64,000 nucleotides of DNA from Pseudoduganella namucuonensis (GCF_900116645.1 NZ_FPBO01000012.1:62001-126000); one strand, 5' to 3'; shown: positions 42,878 to 54,028, numbered from the stretch's first letter. Notes: generated by a model not told the origin, from the letters alone. Numbers and translations are program-made.

Positions 42878-45219
42878 TATTTGCCCTCCCCTGCTTTGGC
42901 GACCGCGATCGGACCGAACATGGCGCCCAGCGCGGCGGTCGACGCGTGCGCGGCGGCCACGCGGACCACGTTGGCCGGCAGGCCGGCTTCGATGATGGCC
43001 GGCAGCACGGCCGAGCCCGGGCCTTGCGACACGGCGACCTTGTCGCCGGCCTTCACGCCCAGCTTGTCGGCCAGCGCGGCGGACAGGCGCACCGACGGCG
43101 CGGCGCCGTCGATGGTTGCCAGCAGCGGGCCGGAACGGCGCGCCACGGCGTCGGCGAAGTGGATGGGCACATCGGCCAGGCGTTCCAGCGATTCGCCGGC
43201 GCCGAAGGCGGCGCCCACCAGCGTCTTTTTGCTGGTGTTGTTCAGCTTGGCCGACAGGTCGCTCACGCCCTTGCCGAACAGCTCGTCGCGGATGGCTTCC
43301 GAGGTCTCGTAGTCGAAACCGGCGATGCCCAGGATGTTGCCCAGCACGCGCAGCACTTTCCACGCCGGACGGGCGTTGGCCAGCGGCTTGACGGTGCCGT
43401 TGAAGCTTTGCGCGCGGCCCTCGGCGTTGACGAAGGTGCCCGAGGTTTCGCTGAACGGCGCGATCGGCAGCAGCACGTCGGCGTGTTCGAAGCCGTGCTT
43501 GAAGGCGGACAGGGCCACCACCATCTCGGCCTGCTTCAGCGCGGCGGCGGCGGCTTGCGGGTTGGCCGCGTCCAGTTCCGGTTCCGCGTTCAGCAGGATG
43601 TAGGCCTTCTTCGGCGCGCTGAACGCCGGCGCGGCGTTCTTGGCGACGGCGTTCACCAGGTGGCCGCCGACCGTGTTGGCCGCTTCCACCAGGTAGCCCA
43701 GCTTGGCGCCGGTCTGTTCGGCGATCCATTGCGCGGCGGCATGCAGCGCGGACGCTTGCGGGTGCGCCGCGGCGGCGTTGCCCAGGAACACGGCCTTGTT
43801 TTTCACATTCTGGTCGCCGGACAGCAGGCTGGCGGCGATGCCCTTGGCGGCGTCCGAAGGCGCGAAGCCCTCGAAACCGGCGGGCGCGGCCACTTCCTTG
43901 GCGGCGGCGACGGCGTTCACCACTTGCGACAGCGCGGCCAGCCAGTCGGACGGCGCGGCGGTGATCTTGTTGGCGACGGTGATCAGGTTGTCTTCATCGG
44001 AACCGTGCAGGATGGACAGCTTGGCGCCCGACTTGACGGCGGCGCGCAGGCGCGTGGCCAGCAGCGGATGGTCCTTGCGCAGGAAGGAGCCGATGACGAA
44101 CACGCGCTGCAGCGCGGTCACGTCGGCGACCGGCATGCCCAGCCATGGCTTGACTTCGCCGTCCAGCGCGAAATCGCTCTGGCGCAGGCGGAAGTCGACG
44201 TTTTCCGAGCCCAGGGCGCGGGTCAGCTTTTGCAGCAGGTGCAGCTCTTCCACGGTCGAGTGCGCGGTCGCGTAGGACGCGATGGCGTCGGCGCCGTGTT
44301 CGTGCTTGATGTTCTTCAGGCCGTGCGCCACGTATTCCAGCGCGGTCTGCCAGTCCACCTCTTTCCATTCGCCGCCCTGCTTCAGCATCGGCTGCGTCAG
44401 GCGCTCGTCGGAATCCAGCGCCTCGTAGGAGAAGCGGTCCTTGTCCGAGATCCAGCATTCGTTGACGGCGTCGTTTTCCAGCGGCAGCACGCGCATCACC
44501 TTGCCGTTCTTGACCTGCACGATCAGGTTGGCGCCCAGCGAGTCGTGCGGCGACACCGATTTGCGGCGCGACAGTTCCCACGAGCGGGCGCTGTAGCGGA
44601 AGGGCTTGGAGGTCAGCGCGCCGACCGGGCACAGGTCGATCATGTTGCCCGACAGTTCGGAGCTGACGGCCTCGCCGACGAAGGTGGTGATCTCCGAGTG
44701 CTCGCCGCGGCCCAGCATGCCCAGCTCCATCACGCCGGCCACTTCCTGGCCGAAACGCACGCAACGGGTGCACTGGATACAGCGCGACATCTCTTCCATC
44801 GCCACCAGCGGACCGGCCTGCTTGGGCGCGACCACGCGCTTCTCTTCCTCGTAGCGGGAGGCGCTCTTGCCGTAACCGACGGCCAGATCCTGCAGCTGGC
44901 ATTCGCCGCCCTGATCGCAGATCGGGCAGTCCAGCGGGTGGTTAATCAGCAGGAACTCCATCACGGACCGTTGCGCCTGCACGGCCTTGTCGCTGGCCGA
45001 GCGCACGATCATGCCCGCCGACACCGGCGTGGCGCAAGCGGGCAAAGGCTTGGGAGCCTTCTCCACTTCCACCAGGCACATGCGGCAGTTCGCTGCGATC
45101 GACAATTTCTTGTGATAGCAGAAGTGCGGGATGTAGGTACCCAGTTTATTGGCAGCGTCCATCACCATGCTACCAGCAGGGACTTCAACTTTCTTGCCGT
45201 CTATTTCGATTTCAACCAT
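42877..45219 (-). CDS. nuoG: NADH-quinone oxidoreductase subunit G
   Basis: A 780-residue peripheral iron-sulfur subunit. The N-terminal ferredoxin domain has [19 protein letters not shown] and [14 protein letters not shown]; further clusters come from [11 protein letters not shown] and [10 protein letters not shown]. The C-terminal molybdopterin-like domain lacks cofactor function. ATG at 45219 ([10 protein letters not shown]) is chosen over 45261. It begins 17 bases after the nuoF stop. Confidence 0.96.
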   Translation of the reverse strand: MVEIEIDGKKVEVPAGSMVMDAANKLGTYIPHFCYHKKLSIAANCRMCLVEVEKAPKPLPACATPVSAGMIVRSASDKAVQAQRSVMEFLLINHPLDCPICDQGGECQLQDLAVGYGKSASRYEEEKRVVAPKQAGPLVAMEEMSRCIQCTRCVRFGQEVAGVMELGMLGRGEHSEITTFVGEAVSSELSGNMIDLCPVGALTSKPFRYSARSWELSRRKSVSPHDSLGANLIVQVKNGKVMRVLPLENDAVNECWISDKDRFSYEALDSDERLTQPMLKQGGEWKEVDWQTALEYVAHGLKNIKHEHGADAIASYATAHSTVEELHLLQKLTRALGSENVDFRLRQSDFALDGEVKPWLGMPVADVTALQRVFVIGSFLRKDHPLLATRLRAAVKSGAKLSILHGSDEDNLITVANKITAAPSDWLAALSQVVNAVAAAKEVAAPAGFEGFAPSDAAKGIAASLLSGDQNVKNKAVFLGNAAAAHPQASALHAAAQWIAEQTGAKLGYLVEAANTVGGHLVNAVAKNAAPAFSAPKKAYILLNAEPELDAANPQAAAAALKQAEMVVALSAFKHGFEHADVLLPIAPFSETSGTFVNAEGRAQSFNGTVKPLANARPAWKVLRVLGNILGIAGFDYETSEAIRDELFGKGVSDLSAKLNNTSKKTLVGAAFGAGESLERLADVPIHFADAVARRSGPLLATIDGAAPSVRLSAALADKLGVKAGDKVAVSQGPGSAVLPAIIEAGLPANVVRVAAAHASTAALGAMFGPIAVAKAGEGK

Positions 45220-45236
45220 GGTGATCGTTACGCAGC

Positions 45237-46532
45237 TTAGAGGTAAGCGGGCACCAAGCAATGCTTGTGCTCGACGTGATATTCAAATTCTTCGCGGAAC
45301 TGCTTGACGAAGGCGCGTACCGGCATCGCCGCCGCGTCGCCCAGGGCGCAAATGGTGCGGCCCTGGATGTTGTCGGCGATCGAGTTCAGCATGTCCAGAT
45401 CGGTGGCGCGGCCCTGGCCGTGCTCGATGCGGTGGATCATGCGGTACATCCAGCCCGTGCCTTCGCGGCAAGGGGTGCACTGGCCGCACGACTCTTCGAA
45501 GTAGAAGTAGGACAGGCGCTCGAGCGCCTTGACCATGCAGCGCGTCTCGTCCATGACGATGATGGCGCCCGAACCCAGCATGGAGCCGGACTTGGCGATC
45601 GAATCATAGTCCAGGTCGGTGTTCATCATCAGTTCGCCGCGCACCACCGGCGCCGACGAGCCGCCGGGGATCACGGCCTTGATCTTCTTGCCGCCGCGCA
45701 TGCCGCCGGCCAGATCGAGGAAGGTCGCGAACGGCGTGCCCAGCGGCACCTCGTAGTTGCCGGGACGCTCGACGTCGCCCGAGATCGAGAAGATCTTGGT
45801 GCCGCCGTTGTTCGGCTTGCCCAGCGCCAGGTAGTTCTCCGCGCCGATGTTCAGGATGAACGGCACGGCGGCGAAGGTTTCCGTGTTGTTGATGGTGGTC
45901 GGCTTGCCGTACAGGCCGAACGAGGCCGGGAACGGCGGCTTGAAGCGCGGCTGGCCTTTCTTGCCCTCCAGCGATTCCAGCAGCGCGGTTTCCTCGCCGC
46001 AGATGTAGGCGCCGTAGCCGTGGTGCGCGTGCAGCTGGAAGCTGAACTCGCTGCCCATGATCTTGTCGCCCAGGAAGCCGGCGGCGCGCGCCTCCTCCAG
46101 CGCTTCCTCGAAGCGCAAGTACTCGGCGAAGATCTCGCCGTGGATGTAGTTGTAGCCCACCGTGATGCCCATCGCGTACGCGCCGATGGCCATGCCCTCG
46201 ATCAGCGCGTGCGGGTTGTAGCGCATGATGTCGCGGTCCTTGAACGTGCCCGGTTCGCCCTCGTCGGTGTTGCAGACCAGGTACTTCTGGCCCGGGAACT
46301 GGCGCGGCATGAAGCTCCACTTCAGGCCGGTGGGGAAACCGGCGCCGCCGCGGCCGCGCAGGCCGGAGGTCTTCAGGTCGGCGATGATGGCCTCGGGGGC
46401 GATCTTCTCTTCCAGGATGCGGCGCAGCGCCGAATAGCCGCCACGCTTCACGTAGTCGGCCAGGTGCCAGTTGTCGCCGTTCAGATCCTTCATGATCAAC
46501 GGCTTGATGTGACGGTCGTGCAGACTGGTCAT
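45237..46532 (-). CDS. nuoF: NADH-quinone oxidoreductase subunit F
   Basis: A 431-residue NADH-oxidising subunit. The FMN/NADH fold shows [19 protein letters not shown] and [17 protein letters not shown]; the N3 [4Fe-4S] cluster is bound by [12 protein letters not shown] and a later Cys in TICALGDAA. The ATG overlaps the nuoE stop by four bases. Confidence 0.97.
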   Translation of the reverse strand: MTSLHDRHIKPLIMKDLNGDNWHLADYVKRGGYSALRRILEEKIAPEAIIADLKTSGLRGRGGAGFPTGLKWSFMPRQFPGQKYLVCNTDEGEPGTFKDRDIMRYNPHALIEGMAIGAYAMGITVGYNYIHGEIFAEYLRFEEALEEARAAGFLGDKIMGSEFSFQLHAHHGYGAYICGEETALLESLEGKKGQPRFKPPFPASFGLYGKPTTINNTETFAAVPFILNIGAENYLALGKPNNGGTKIFSISGDVERPGNYEVPLGTPFATFLDLAGGMRGGKKIKAVIPGGSSAPVVRGELMMNTDLDYDSIAKSGSMLGSGAIIVMDETRCMVKALERLSYFYFEESCGQCTPCREGTGWMYRMIHRIEHGQGRATDLDMLNSIADNIQGRTICALGDAAAMPVRAFVKQFREEFEYHVEHKHCLVPAYL

Positions 46533-47008
46533 TTCTTGAGTTCCTCTACCAGGGCGTCGATCTTGTCGTTGCTCATGAACGAACACATGCGGTGGTTGTT
46601 CACCAGCAGCACCGGCGCGTCGCCGCAGGCGCCCATGCACTCGCCTTCCATCAGCGTGAATTCGCCGTCGGCGGTGGTGTCGCGGTAATCGATGCCCAGC
46701 TTCTGCTTCAAGTGGTGCGCGGCGCGCTCGCCGCCCGACAGGGCGCACGGCAGGTTGGTGCACACGGTGATCTTGTGCTTGCCGACCGGCTTCAGGTTGT
46801 ACATATTGTAGAAGGTGGCCACTTCCTGCACGGCGATGGCCGGCATGCGGATGTAGTCGGCCAGTTCCTTCATCACTTCGGGCGAGACCCAGCCCAGTTC
46901 AACCTGGGCGTGGGCCAGCGAGGCCATCACGGCCGACTGGCGCTGGTCGGCCGGGTACTTGGCCAGCTCGCGGTCGATTTTCTTGTAGCACTGCTCGGAT
47001 AACAACAT
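46529..47008 (-). CDS. nuoE: NADH-quinone oxidoreductase subunit E
   Basis: A 159-residue thioredoxin-fold subunit binding the [2Fe-2S] cluster N1a through CTNLPCAL and CMGACG. ATG at 47008 ([14 protein letters not shown]) fits the family start better than an in-frame ATG at 47059. It begins ten bases after the nuoD stop. Confidence 0.96.
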   Translation of the reverse strand: MLLSEQCYKKIDRELAKYPADQRQSAVMASLAHAQVELGWVSPEVMKELADYIRMPAIAVQEVATFYNMYNLKPVGKHKITVCTNLPCALSGGERAAHHLKQKLGIDYRDTTADGEFTLMEGECMGACGDAPVLLVNNHRMCSFMSNDKIDALVEELKK

Positions 47009-47018
47009 ACTTTTACCT

Positions 47019-48272
47019 TTATCGGTCGATTTCGCCGAAAACGATGTCCTGGGTACCAATGATGGTCACGGCGTCGGCGATCATGTGGCCGCGCGCCATT
47101 TCATCCAGGGCCGCCAAGTGGGCGTAGCCCGGGGCGCGGATCTTCATGCGGTACGGCTTATTGGCGCCGTCCGATAGCAGGTAGATGCCGAATTCGCCCT
47201 TTGGATGCTCCACCGCGCTGTATGCTTCGCCGACCGGCACGTGGAAGCCCTCGGTGAACAGCTTGAAGTGGTGGATCAGCGACTCCATGTTGGTCTTCAT
47301 GTCCACGCGGTTCGGCGGCGCCACCTTGCGGTTGTCGGTCATGACCGGACCGGGGTTGTTGCGCAGCCACTCGACGCACTGCACGATGATGCGGTTCGAC
47401 TGGCGCATCTCCTCGATGCGCACCAGGTAGCGGTCGTAGCAGTCGCCGTTGGTGCCGACCGGGATGTCGAAGTCCATCAGGTCGTACACCTCGTAGGGCT
47501 GCTTCTTGCGCAGGTCCCACTCGATGCCCGAGCCGCGCAGCATGGCGCCGGTGAAGCCCATCGCCAGCGCGTCCTCGGGCGCGACCACGCCGATGCCGAC
47601 GGTGCGCTGTTTCCAGATGCGGTTGTCGGTCAGCAGCGTCTCGTACTCGTCGACATAGGTCGGGAAGCGGCGCGTGAAGTCCTCGATGAAGTCCAGCAGC
47701 GAGCCCTGGCGGTTGTCGTTCAGTTCCTTGATGGCCTTGGCCGACTTGATCGGCGAGGCGCGGTGCTGCGGCATCGCGTCCGGCAGGTCGCGGTACACGC
47801 CGCCCGGGCGGTAATAGGCCGCGTGCATGCGCGCGCCGGACACCGCCTCGTAGCAGTCCATCAAGTCTTCGCGGTCGCGGAAGGCGTACAGGAAGGGCCC
47901 CATGGCGCCCACGTCCAACGCGTGCGCGCCCAGCCACAGCAGGTGGTTCAGCAGGCGGGTGATCTCGTCGAACATCACGCGGATGTATTGCGCGCGCAGC
48001 GGCACTTCCAGGCCCAGCAGCTTCTCGATCGCCATCACGTAGGCGTGCTCGTTGCACATCATCGACACGTAGTCGAGGCGGTCCATATAGGGCACGGACT
48101 GCAGGTAGGTCTTCTGCTCGGCCAGCTTCTCGGTGGCGCGGTGCAGCAGGCCGATGTGCGGGTCGGCGCGCTGGATCACCTCGCCGTCCAGCTCCAGCAC
48201 CAGGCGCAGCACGCCGTGCGCGGCCGGGTGCTGCGGACCAAAGTTCAGGGTGTAATTCTTAATCTCAGCCAT
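47019..48272 (-). CDS. nuoD: NADH-quinone oxidoreductase subunit D
   Basis: A 417-residue, 49-kDa-type subunit that shapes the quinone site together with NuoB. Motifs are [21 protein letters not shown] with the quinone-site His, [11 protein letters not shown], and DPCLSC-position DPxx absent as normal in complex I (ends [13 protein letters not shown]). Separate from nuoC, unlike the fused E. coli form. Starts on the last base of nuoC's stop. Confidence 0.97.
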   Translation of the reverse strand: MAEIKNYTLNFGPQHPAAHGVLRLVLELDGEVIQRADPHIGLLHRATEKLAEQKTYLQSVPYMDRLDYVSMMCNEHAYVMAIEKLLGLEVPLRAQYIRVMFDEITRLLNHLLWLGAHALDVGAMGPFLYAFRDREDLMDCYEAVSGARMHAAYYRPGGVYRDLPDAMPQHRASPIKSAKAIKELNDNRQGSLLDFIEDFTRRFPTYVDEYETLLTDNRIWKQRTVGIGVVAPEDALAMGFTGAMLRGSGIEWDLRKKQPYEVYDLMDFDIPVGTNGDCYDRYLVRIEEMRQSNRIIVQCVEWLRNNPGPVMTDNRKVAPPNRVDMKTNMESLIHHFKLFTEGFHVPVGEAYSAVEHPKGEFGIYLLSDGANKPYRMKIRAPGYAHLAALDEMARGHMIADAVTIIGTQDIVFGEIDR

Positions 48273-48865
48273 TATTTAATCCCGTAGTTTTCTTCACGGA
48301 TCACGCGCGGCACGTTCTCGCGCGGATCGATGGTCACCGGCTGGTAGACCACGCGCAGCTGCTCGGGGTCGTAACGCATTTCGACGTAGCCGGAAACCGG
48401 GAAGTCCTTACGGAACGGATGGCCCATGAAGCCGTAATCGGTGAGGATGCGGCGCAGGTCGTTGTGGCCGTCGAACAGGATGCCCAGCAGGTCGAACGCC
48501 TCGCGCTCGTACCAGTTGGCGGTGCGCCACAGCGGCACCACCGACTGCACGATCGGCATCTCGTCGTCCGGGCAGAACACGCGCACGCGCACGCGCCAGT
48601 TGTGCTTGACCGACAGCAGATGGGACGTGACCGCGAAACGCAGTCCGTCCCAGGTGCCTTCGCCATAGGTCGAGTAGTCGACGCCGCACAGGTCGATCAG
48701 CTGGTCGAAGCCCAGCGCGGGATCGTCGCGCAGCGCCTGCATGACGGCGTAGTAATCGCCGGCCTTGACGACGAGGGTGATCTCACCCAGCGCCACCGTG
48801 GTGCCGACACGTTCGCCCAGCGCGGCGGCCAGGGCGATTTGCAATACTTCCAATTGTGTACTCAT
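48272..48865 (-). CDS. nuoC: NADH-quinone oxidoreductase subunit C
   Basis: A 197-residue, 30-kDa-type structural subunit of the peripheral arm. The family box is [23 protein letters not shown] followed by [21 protein letters not shown]. The stop and nuoD start overlap (TAATG). It follows nuoB by 18 bases. Confidence 0.96.
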   Translation of the reverse strand: MSTQLEVLQIALAAALGERVGTTVALGEITLVVKAGDYYAVMQALRDDPALGFDQLIDLCGVDYSTYGEGTWDGLRFAVTSHLLSVKHNWRVRVRVFCPDDEMPIVQSVVPLWRTANWYEREAFDLLGILFDGHNDLRRILTDYGFMGHPFRKDFPVSGYVEMRYDPEQLRVVYQPVTIDPRENVPRVIREENYGIK

Positions 48866-48883
48866 AGTTCTGAAGCGCCCCGT

Positions 48884-49360
48884 TTAGCGTGCGATCGTGT
48901 TGGTGCGCTTGATCTTGTTCTGCAGTTGCAGAATGCCGTACAGCAGCGCCTCGGCGGTCGGCGGGCAGCCCGGCACGTACACGTCGACCGGCACGATGCG
49001 GTCGCAGCCGCGCACCACGGAGTAGGAATAGTGGTAGTAGCCGCCGCCGTTGGCGCAGGAACCCATGGAGATCACCCAGCGCGGCTCGGACATCTGGTCG
49101 TAGACCTTGCGCAGCGCGGGCGCCATCTTGTTGCACAGCGTGCCGGCGACGATCATCACGTCGGACTGGCGCGGGGATGGACGGAACACGACGCCGAAGC
49201 GGTCGAGGTCGTAACGGGCGGCGCCCGCGTGCATCATTTCAACCGCGCAGCAGGCCAGGCCGAACGTCATCGGGAACATCGACCCGGTACGCGCCCAGTT
49301 GATCAGCTTATCGGCTGTGGTGGTGATGAAACCTTCGTTTAATACGCCTTCAATAGACAT
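48884..49360 (-). CDS. nuoB: NADH-quinone oxidoreductase subunit B
   Basis: A 158-residue subunit holding the terminal [4Fe-4S] cluster N2 that reduces quinone. Cluster ligands are the tandem cysteines in [12 protein letters not shown], one in [15 protein letters not shown] and one in [15 protein letters not shown]. It begins three bases after the nuoA stop. Confidence 0.97.
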   Translation of the reverse strand: MSIEGVLNEGFITTTADKLINWARTGSMFPMTFGLACCAVEMMHAGAARYDLDRFGVVFRPSPRQSDVMIVAGTLCNKMAPALRKVYDQMSEPRWVISMGSCANGGGYYHYSYSVVRGCDRIVPVDVYVPGCPPTAEALLYGILQLQNKIKRTNTIAR

Positions 49361-49363
49361 GGC

Positions 49364-49723
49364 TTATTCCCAATCAAGGGCACCTTTCTTCCAGATATAC
49401 CAAAAACCGACCACGAATTCGGCGATGAACACCATCATCGTAATGAAACCCTGCCAGCCCAGTTCGCGCATGGAGACGCCCCACGGGAAGAAGAATGCCG
49501 TTTCCAGATCGAACAAAATAAAGAGAATCGCGACGAGGTAATACCGCACGTCGAACTTCATGCGCGCGTCTTCGAACGCTTCGAAGCCGCACTCGTAAGG
49601 AGAGAGTTTTGCAGCGTCAGGCTTGTGCGGTCCGAGCAGACGGCCCAATACCTGGGGAACAACGCCGACACCGAGGCCGACGAGCAGGAATAAGAGAACG
49701 GGGAAGTAGTTTTCGAGGTTCAC
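49364..49723 (-). CDS. nuoA: NADH-quinone oxidoreductase subunit A
   Basis: A 119-residue, three-helix membrane subunit, first gene of the complex I operon. [20 protein letters not shown] is the conserved loop and [11 protein letters not shown] the second-helix signature. The start is taken at GTG 49723 (reads MNLENYFPV), which matches family length; the ribosome-binding site is weak. The promoter should lie between it and the tRNA-Leu terminator. Confidence 0.95.
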   Translation of the reverse strand: MNLENYFPVLLFLLVGLGVGVVPQVLGRLLGPHKPDAAKLSPYECGFEAFEDARMKFDVRYYLVAILFILFDLETAFFFPWGVSMRELGWQGFITMMVFIAEFVVGFWYIWKKGALDWE

Positions 49724-49835
49724 GGTTGATGAGCTTAATGTTGAACGATCGGTTAGGAAGACGCCGCATGCCGCGGCGTTTTTAACGCTCGACCCCAATC
49801 AGCGTTGAGACCAGGATCAAACGACACATCCTCGT
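49724..49835 (-). promoter_or_regulatory. Leader region of the nuo operon
   Basis: About 110 bases between the tRNA-Leu terminator and nuoA, the expected place for the complex I promoter. No -35/-10 pair stands out. Confidence 0.45.
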
Positions 49836-49886
49836 AAAAAAACCAGCTTAAGGCCTGGGTAAGGAACCCCGGCGCCCTTGCTGGCT
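49836..49886 (-). terminator. Intrinsic terminator after tRNA-Leu
   Basis: On the minus strand, GCCAGC-AAGG and CCTT-AA-GCTGG form an interrupted stem followed by seven T residues. It lies 13 bases past the tRNA 3' end and separates the tpiA-secG-tRNA unit from nuo. Confidence 0.7.
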
Positions 49887-49898
49887 TCTTTTTATTTA

Positions 49899-49983
49899 TG
49901 GTGCCGACGACGAGACTCGAACTCGTACAGCTTGCGCCACTACCCCCTCAAGATAGCGTGTCTACCAATTTCACCACGTCGGC
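49899..49983 (-). tRNA. tRNA-Leu (GAG)
   Basis: 85 bases including encoded CCA. The acceptor stem is GCCGACG / CGTCGGC with discriminator A; the D-loop holds AATTGGTAGAC. The anticodon arm CTATC-TTGAGGG-GGTAG gives anticodon GAG. A long variable arm follows, as in all tRNA-Leu, and the T-arm is GAGTTCGAGTCTC. The position between secG and nuoA is usual for this group. Confidence 0.96.
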
Positions 49984-50089
49984 ATTAAGGCCGCTATTCT
50001 ACTCTGCTTTCACGCCTTTGTTAATGTGTATTGCGCTCAAACAAGGAGAAAAACGATAAAGCTTGACTAAAACTCTAGGCTAATACGGA

Positions 50090-50551
50090 TCACTTCGGCT
50101 GCGCGGGCGCCGGAGCGGTCGCGGGCGTCGCGGGGGCCGCGGGCGCGGCCGGAGCCGGCACGGCGGCGGCGGGCACGCCGGTCGGGGCGGCCGGAGCGGG
50201 GACGCCCGCGTCCGCCGCAGGCGCGGCGGGCGCGGTCGGGATCGCCGCCGAGCCCTTGGTCTGCACCGGCACGGTGGCCTTGTCGAGCAGTCCGCCGCCG
50301 GTGCTGCCGGTGCGCTGCGTCGCCATCGAGGCCAGCGCCAGCGTGGACGCGAAGAAGATCGCGGCCGCCACGGCGGTGGACTTGGACATGAAGTTCGAGG
50401 AGCCGCTGGCGCCGAACAGGCTGCCGGAGGCGCCGGAGCCGAAGGCCGCGCCCATGTCGGCGCCTTTGCCGTGCTGCAGCAGCACCAGGCCGATGATGGC
50501 CAGGGCGGAGACGACCTGGACGACGATGATCAAATTATGCAAGGTGTTCAT
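50090..50551 (-). CDS. secG: Preprotein translocase subunit SecG
   Basis: A 153-residue SecYEG subunit with two membrane helices (LIIVVQVVSALAIIGLVLLQ and AVAAAIFFASTLALASM). The conserved loop is HGKGADMGAAFGSGASGSLFG. The C-terminal tail from about residue 95 is extended and almost entirely Ala and Pro, low complexity, longer than E. coli SecG (110 residues). It follows tpiA by 28 bases. Confidence 0.94.
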   Translation of the reverse strand: MNTLHNLIIVVQVVSALAIIGLVLLQHGKGADMGAAFGSGASGSLFGASGSSNFMSKSTAVAAAIFFASTLALASMATQRTGSTGGGLLDKATVPVQTKGSAAIPTAPAAPAADAGVPAPAAPTGVPAAAVPAPAAPAAPATPATAPAPAQPK

Positions 50552-50579
50552 GCTATTCCATTCTCAGTTAACAAGTGGT

Positions 50580-51338
50580 TCAATCCGCGGCGTGGACAAT
50601 GCCGAGGAAATCGGCCGCCTTGAGGGACGCGCCGCCTATCAGGCCGCCGTCGATGTCCGGCTGGGCCATTAATTCTTTCGCGTTGTCCGGCTTCATGCTG
50701 CCGCCGTACAGGATTTGCATGCCGCCGGCGGTGGCCGCGTCGCGCGCGGCGACCTGCTTGCGCAGCAGCGCGTGCACTTCCTGCGCCATGGCCGGGGTCG
50801 CGGTCTTGCCGGTGCCGATCGCCCACACCGGCTCGTAGGCCAGCACGATCTTGCCCAGCGCCGGGGTTTCCAGCACGTCGAGCACCGCCTGCAGCTGGGC
50901 GCACACGACCACGCCGGTCTGCCCGGCCTCGCGTTCCGCCAGCGTCTCGCCCACGCACACCACCGGGGTCAGCCCGGCGGCCAGCGCCGCCAGCGCCTTC
51001 TGCGCCACCAGCTCGTTGCTCTCCTGATGGTAGGCGCGGCGCTCGGAGTGGCCGACGATCACGTAGCGGCAAGCGAAGTCCGCCAGCATGGACGCGGCGA
51101 CCTCGCCGGTGTAGGCGCCCGCCGCGAAGGCCGAGACATCCTGCGCGCCCCACGCCACCGGCGTGCCGGCCAGCGCGGCCTGGCACTGGGCCAGGTAGGG
51201 CGCCGGTGCGCACACGGCCGCGTCGGCGCGCTGGGCCGCCTTGGCCGCCAGCCCTTCGGCGACGCCGGACAACAGCACCGAAATGCTGTCGCGGCTGCCG
51301 TTCATCTTCCAATTGCCGATAACGAGTTTGCGTCGCAT
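50580..51338 (-). CDS. tpiA: Triosephosphate isomerase
   Basis: A 252-residue TIM-barrel glycolytic enzyme. Catalytic residues are in GNWKMNGS (Asn, Lys), IVGHSERR (His) and [15 protein letters not shown] (Glu plus the flexible loop). Phosphate binding is by [10 protein letters not shown] and GGLIGGASL. Start of the long minus-strand run leading into secG and nuo. Confidence 0.96.
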   Translation of the reverse strand: MRRKLVIGNWKMNGSRDSISVLLSGVAEGLAAKAAQRADAAVCAPAPYLAQCQAALAGTPVAWGAQDVSAFAAGAYTGEVAASMLADFACRYVIVGHSERRAYHQESNELVAQKALAALAAGLTPVVCVGETLAEREAGQTGVVVCAQLQAVLDVLETPALGKIVLAYEPVWAIGTGKTATPAMAQEVHALLRKQVAARDAATAGGMQILYGGSMKPDNAKELMAQPDIDGGLIGGASLKAADFLGIVHAAD

Positions 51339-51428
51339 AGTAGCCTAATTTTTCAATAACCCGCTATTTTAACGCGAGCCGCAAAGCGGGGTCAAACCAG
51401 CGCATTCGCGTTGTTGTTCAAAAAACGA

Positions 51429-52409
51429 TCAAATCACCCGCAGCATGATCTTGCCGATGTGGCTGCCGGCCTCCATCAGCGCGTGCGCGGCGGCCGCCTC
51501 CTCCAGCGGGAACACCTGGTGGATCACCGGCTTGATCCTGCCGGCCTCCAGCATCGGCCACACCCGCGCGCGCAGTTGCGCCGCGATCTTGGCCTTGAAC
51601 GCGACGGTACGGGGACGCAGCGTGGAGCCGGTGACGGTGAGGCGGCGGCGCAGCACCTGGCCCAGGTCCAGCGTGGCCTTGGCGCCGCCCAGCAGCGCGA
51701 TCACGGCGATGCGGCCGTCGTCGGCCAGGCAGTTGATCTCGCGCGGCAGGTAGTCGCCGCCCACCATGTCGAGCACGACGTCGACGCCCTTGCCGCCCGT
51801 CAGCTCCCTGGCGACGGCGGCGAAGTCCTCGGTCTTGTAGTTGATGCCGCGCTCGGCGCCCAGCCGTTCGCAGGCGCGCGCCTTGTCGTCGGTGCCGGCG
51901 GTGGCGAACACGCGGTGGCCCATGGCGGCGGCCAGCTGGATGGCCGTCACGCCGATGCCGGAGGCGCCGCCCTGCACCAGCAGCGTCTCGCCCTGCATCA
52001 GGTGGGCGCGGTCGAACACATTGCTCCAGACGGTGAAATAGGTCTCCGGCAGCGAGGCCGCCTCCAGCATGGACAGGCCCTTCGGCACCGGCAGGCACTG
52101 CTCGACGGGGGCCGCGCAGTACTCGGCGTAGCCGCCGCCCTGGGCCAGCGCGCACACCATGTCGCCCTTGCTGAAGCGGCTGCCGGCCAGGTCGCCGTCG
52201 ACGATCTCGCCAGCCACCTCCAGGCCCGGCAGGTCGGACGCGCCGGGCGGCGGCGCGTAGCTGCCCTGGCGCTGGAAGACGTCGGGCCGGTTGACGCCGG
52301 CGGCGTGGACCTTGATCAGCACCTCGCCCGCCTTGAATTCGGGGACCGGACGTTCGCACAGGCGCAGCACGTCCGGCGCGCCCGGCTGGGTGATTTCGAT
52401 AGCTCGCAT
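51429..52409 (-). CDS. NAD(P)H:quinone oxidoreductase, zinc-independent MDR family
   Basis: A 326-residue medium-chain reductase of the Qor/TP53I3 type. The N-terminal GroES-like part has AAGVNRPDVFQRQGSYAPPP and PGLEVAGEIV; the Rossmann fold is LLVQGGASGIGVTAIQLA with the NADPH-type Gly pattern. No catalytic zinc cysteines, as usual for quinone reductases. It reduces quinones or enals; substrate unassigned. It ends 90 bases before tpiA's start on the same strand. Confidence 0.92.
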   Translation of the reverse strand: MRAIEITQPGAPDVLRLCERPVPEFKAGEVLIKVHAAGVNRPDVFQRQGSYAPPPGASDLPGLEVAGEIVDGDLAGSRFSKGDMVCALAQGGGYAEYCAAPVEQCLPVPKGLSMLEAASLPETYFTVWSNVFDRAHLMQGETLLVQGGASGIGVTAIQLAAAMGHRVFATAGTDDKARACERLGAERGINYKTEDFAAVARELTGGKGVDVVLDMVGGDYLPREINCLADDGRIAVIALLGGAKATLDLGQVLRRRLTVTGSTLRPRTVAFKAKIAAQLRARVWPMLEAGRIKPVIHQVFPLEEAAAAHALMEAGSHIGKIMLRVI

Positions 52410-52469
52410 ACTGCCCTCCGCGGAAAAGGGCGATTGTACGCGGAGATGGCGGCCGCTGCATGGGCCAAA

Positions 52470-52534
52470 AAAACCGGGGACAGACCGCGTTTTACGAGAA
52501 CATTGCTCGTAAAACGTGGTCTGTCCCCGGTTTT
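52470..52534. repeat. 29-bp inverted repeat with GGGGACAGACC core
   Basis: Arms at 52470-52498 and 52506-52534 pair at 28 of 29 positions around a 7-base loop; A-run at the left and T-run at the right edge let it act as a bidirectional intrinsic terminator. The core GGGGACAGACC matches the interrupted palindrome at 23527-23789. It sits between the Sel1 gene stop and the quinone reductase start. Confidence 0.85.
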
Positions 52535-52544
52535 GCGGCTTTGC

Positions 52545-53162
52545 CTAGCCGCCGCCGGTGCGGGACTGGCGCGGCAAGGGGGTGTTGACCTTCCAGGCGG
52601 CCGACATGGCCTGCCCTTCCTCGATCTGCTCCTGCGTCATCTTCTTGACGATGGCGGCGCGCTGCTCGGCCGCGTTGGACGAGCCGCCGGCCGCCGCCAG
52701 GTTCCACAGCATATAGGCCAGCACGTTATCCTGCGGCATGCCACCGATGTGGTAACGGTACATCAGCCCCAGCACCTGCTGCGCGTCCGGGTGCCCCTGC
52801 TCGGCCGCCTTGCGGAACCAGACCACGGCCTGCTTGTGGTCCTGGATCACCGCGTTGCCGGTGTAGTACATGGCGCCCACCACGTACTGCGCGTCCGCCT
52901 TGCCCTTCACGGCCGCCTTGCGGTGCCAGGTCAGCGCCTTCTTGTAGTCCTGCTGCACGCCGCGGCCCATGTAATACATCAAGCCGAGCAGATGCTCGGC
53001 GTCCGTGTTGCCGGCGCGCGCCAGCGGTTCGATCTCTTTGTAGGCGAGCGCGTAATTCCGGTTGTTGTAGGCGGTGGCGCCCTCCGGAAAGCCGGCCAGC
53101 GCGGCGCCGTGCGCCCCCAGCGCCAGGCCCAGCGCGGCCATCACGTGTAATAGTTTTCTCAT
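52545..53162 (-). CDS. Secreted Sel1/TPR-repeat protein
   Basis: A 205-residue protein with a signal peptide (ending AALAG, about residue 24) and three to four Sel1-like repeats: DAEHLLGLMYYMGRGVQQD, DAQYVVGAMYYTGNAVIQD and DAQQVLGLMYRYHIGGMPQD. Such repeats form alpha-solenoids for protein binding. The C terminus is Gln/Glu-rich helix then a short tail. Periplasmic scaffolding role is inference. Confidence 0.88.
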   Translation of the reverse strand: MRKLLHVMAALGLALGAHGAALAGFPEGATAYNNRNYALAYKEIEPLARAGNTDAEHLLGLMYYMGRGVQQDYKKALTWHRKAAVKGKADAQYVVGAMYYTGNAVIQDHKQAVVWFRKAAEQGHPDAQQVLGLMYRYHIGGMPQDNVLAYMLWNLAAAGGSSNAAEQRAAIVKKMTQEQIEEGQAMSAAWKVNTPLPRQSRTGGG

Positions 53163-53227
53163 TTGCTTAGCATTGGGATGTTGTCTCTCTTATCGCCGCG
53201 CCGTCGCGCGGCTCCCTCGATTCCGGC

Positions 53228-53995
53228 TCATTTCCAGCTGACCTTGCCCAGGCCGTCGACGCTGACGTTGCGGTTCTGCGGCTTGCCGTAGACTGTGACC
53301 GAGCCCAGGCCGCTCAAGTTCAACGTCGCGTTCTGCCGCGCGTGCACGGTGGCGTTGCCCAGGCCGCTCAAGTCCAGGTTCACCGACTCGGCCTGGAACT
53401 GCTGCGCGTTCAGGCCGCCCAGTCCGCCCAGCGTCGCCTTCAGCATCTTGCTGCGGCCGCCCAGCGTGATGTAGCCGGCGCCCTGCAGGTCCAGCTCCAC
53501 GCTGTCGTTCTCGCTGGCCCACAGGTGCATGCTGCCCACGCCGCCCAGCGTGGCGCGGATGTGGCGGTAGTCGCTCGACACCTTCATGCTGCCGGCGCCG
53601 TCCAGCGTGAGCTGGATCTCGTCGCCGCTGAAGCCGCTCACCTCGGTCGCGCCCACGCCCTCGGACACCAGTTCGCGCAAGCCCGGCAGCACCAGCTCGG
53701 CCCGCACCATGCCGCGGTTGAACTTGAAGCCGTGCGCCTCCATGTCCAGCTGCAGCGAGTCGCCCGTCTGCACGCTGGTGATCTTCGAGATGTAGCGCTT
53801 GTCGGCGGTGATGCTGAGCGCGGGCGTGTCGCCGCGCCGCAGCTTCAGGTCGATCACGCCGTCGAGCTTGACGCGCACGACGCGGGCGTCGATGGGGCGG
53901 CTTTCAGTGACCATGTCGTCGGCGGCGCGGGCGCCGCCCAGGAACAGGCTGAACGCGGCCAGCAGCAGGCCACAGCGGATGGAAATCATCGTCAT
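53228..53995 (-). CDS. GIN-domain (DUF2807) secreted protein
   Basis: A 255-residue beta-helical protein with a signal peptide (LLLAAFSLFLGGARA). DUF2807 shows as repeated short strands of GLGxxxV type (GVGATEVSGFSG, GAGSMKVSSD, GVGSMHLW, GLGNATVHA, GLGSVTVYG, GLGKVSW). These head-GIN proteins are common in Bacteroidetes and Proteobacteria with unknown function. The start codon region overlaps none of its neighbours; it is followed by the Sel1 gene 65 bases away. Confidence 0.88.
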   Translation of the reverse strand: MTMISIRCGLLLAAFSLFLGGARAADDMVTESRPIDARVVRVKLDGVIDLKLRRGDTPALSITADKRYISKITSVQTGDSLQLDMEAHGFKFNRGMVRAELVLPGLRELVSEGVGATEVSGFSGDEIQLTLDGAGSMKVSSDYRHIRATLGGVGSMHLWASENDSVELDLQGAGYITLGGRSKMLKATLGGLGGLNAQQFQAESVNLDLSGLGNATVHARQNATLNLSGLGSVTVYGKPQNRNVSVDGLGKVSWK

Positions 53996-54028
53996 GTCGG
54001 GTATCCTCGGAGCGGTCTTGTAATTATA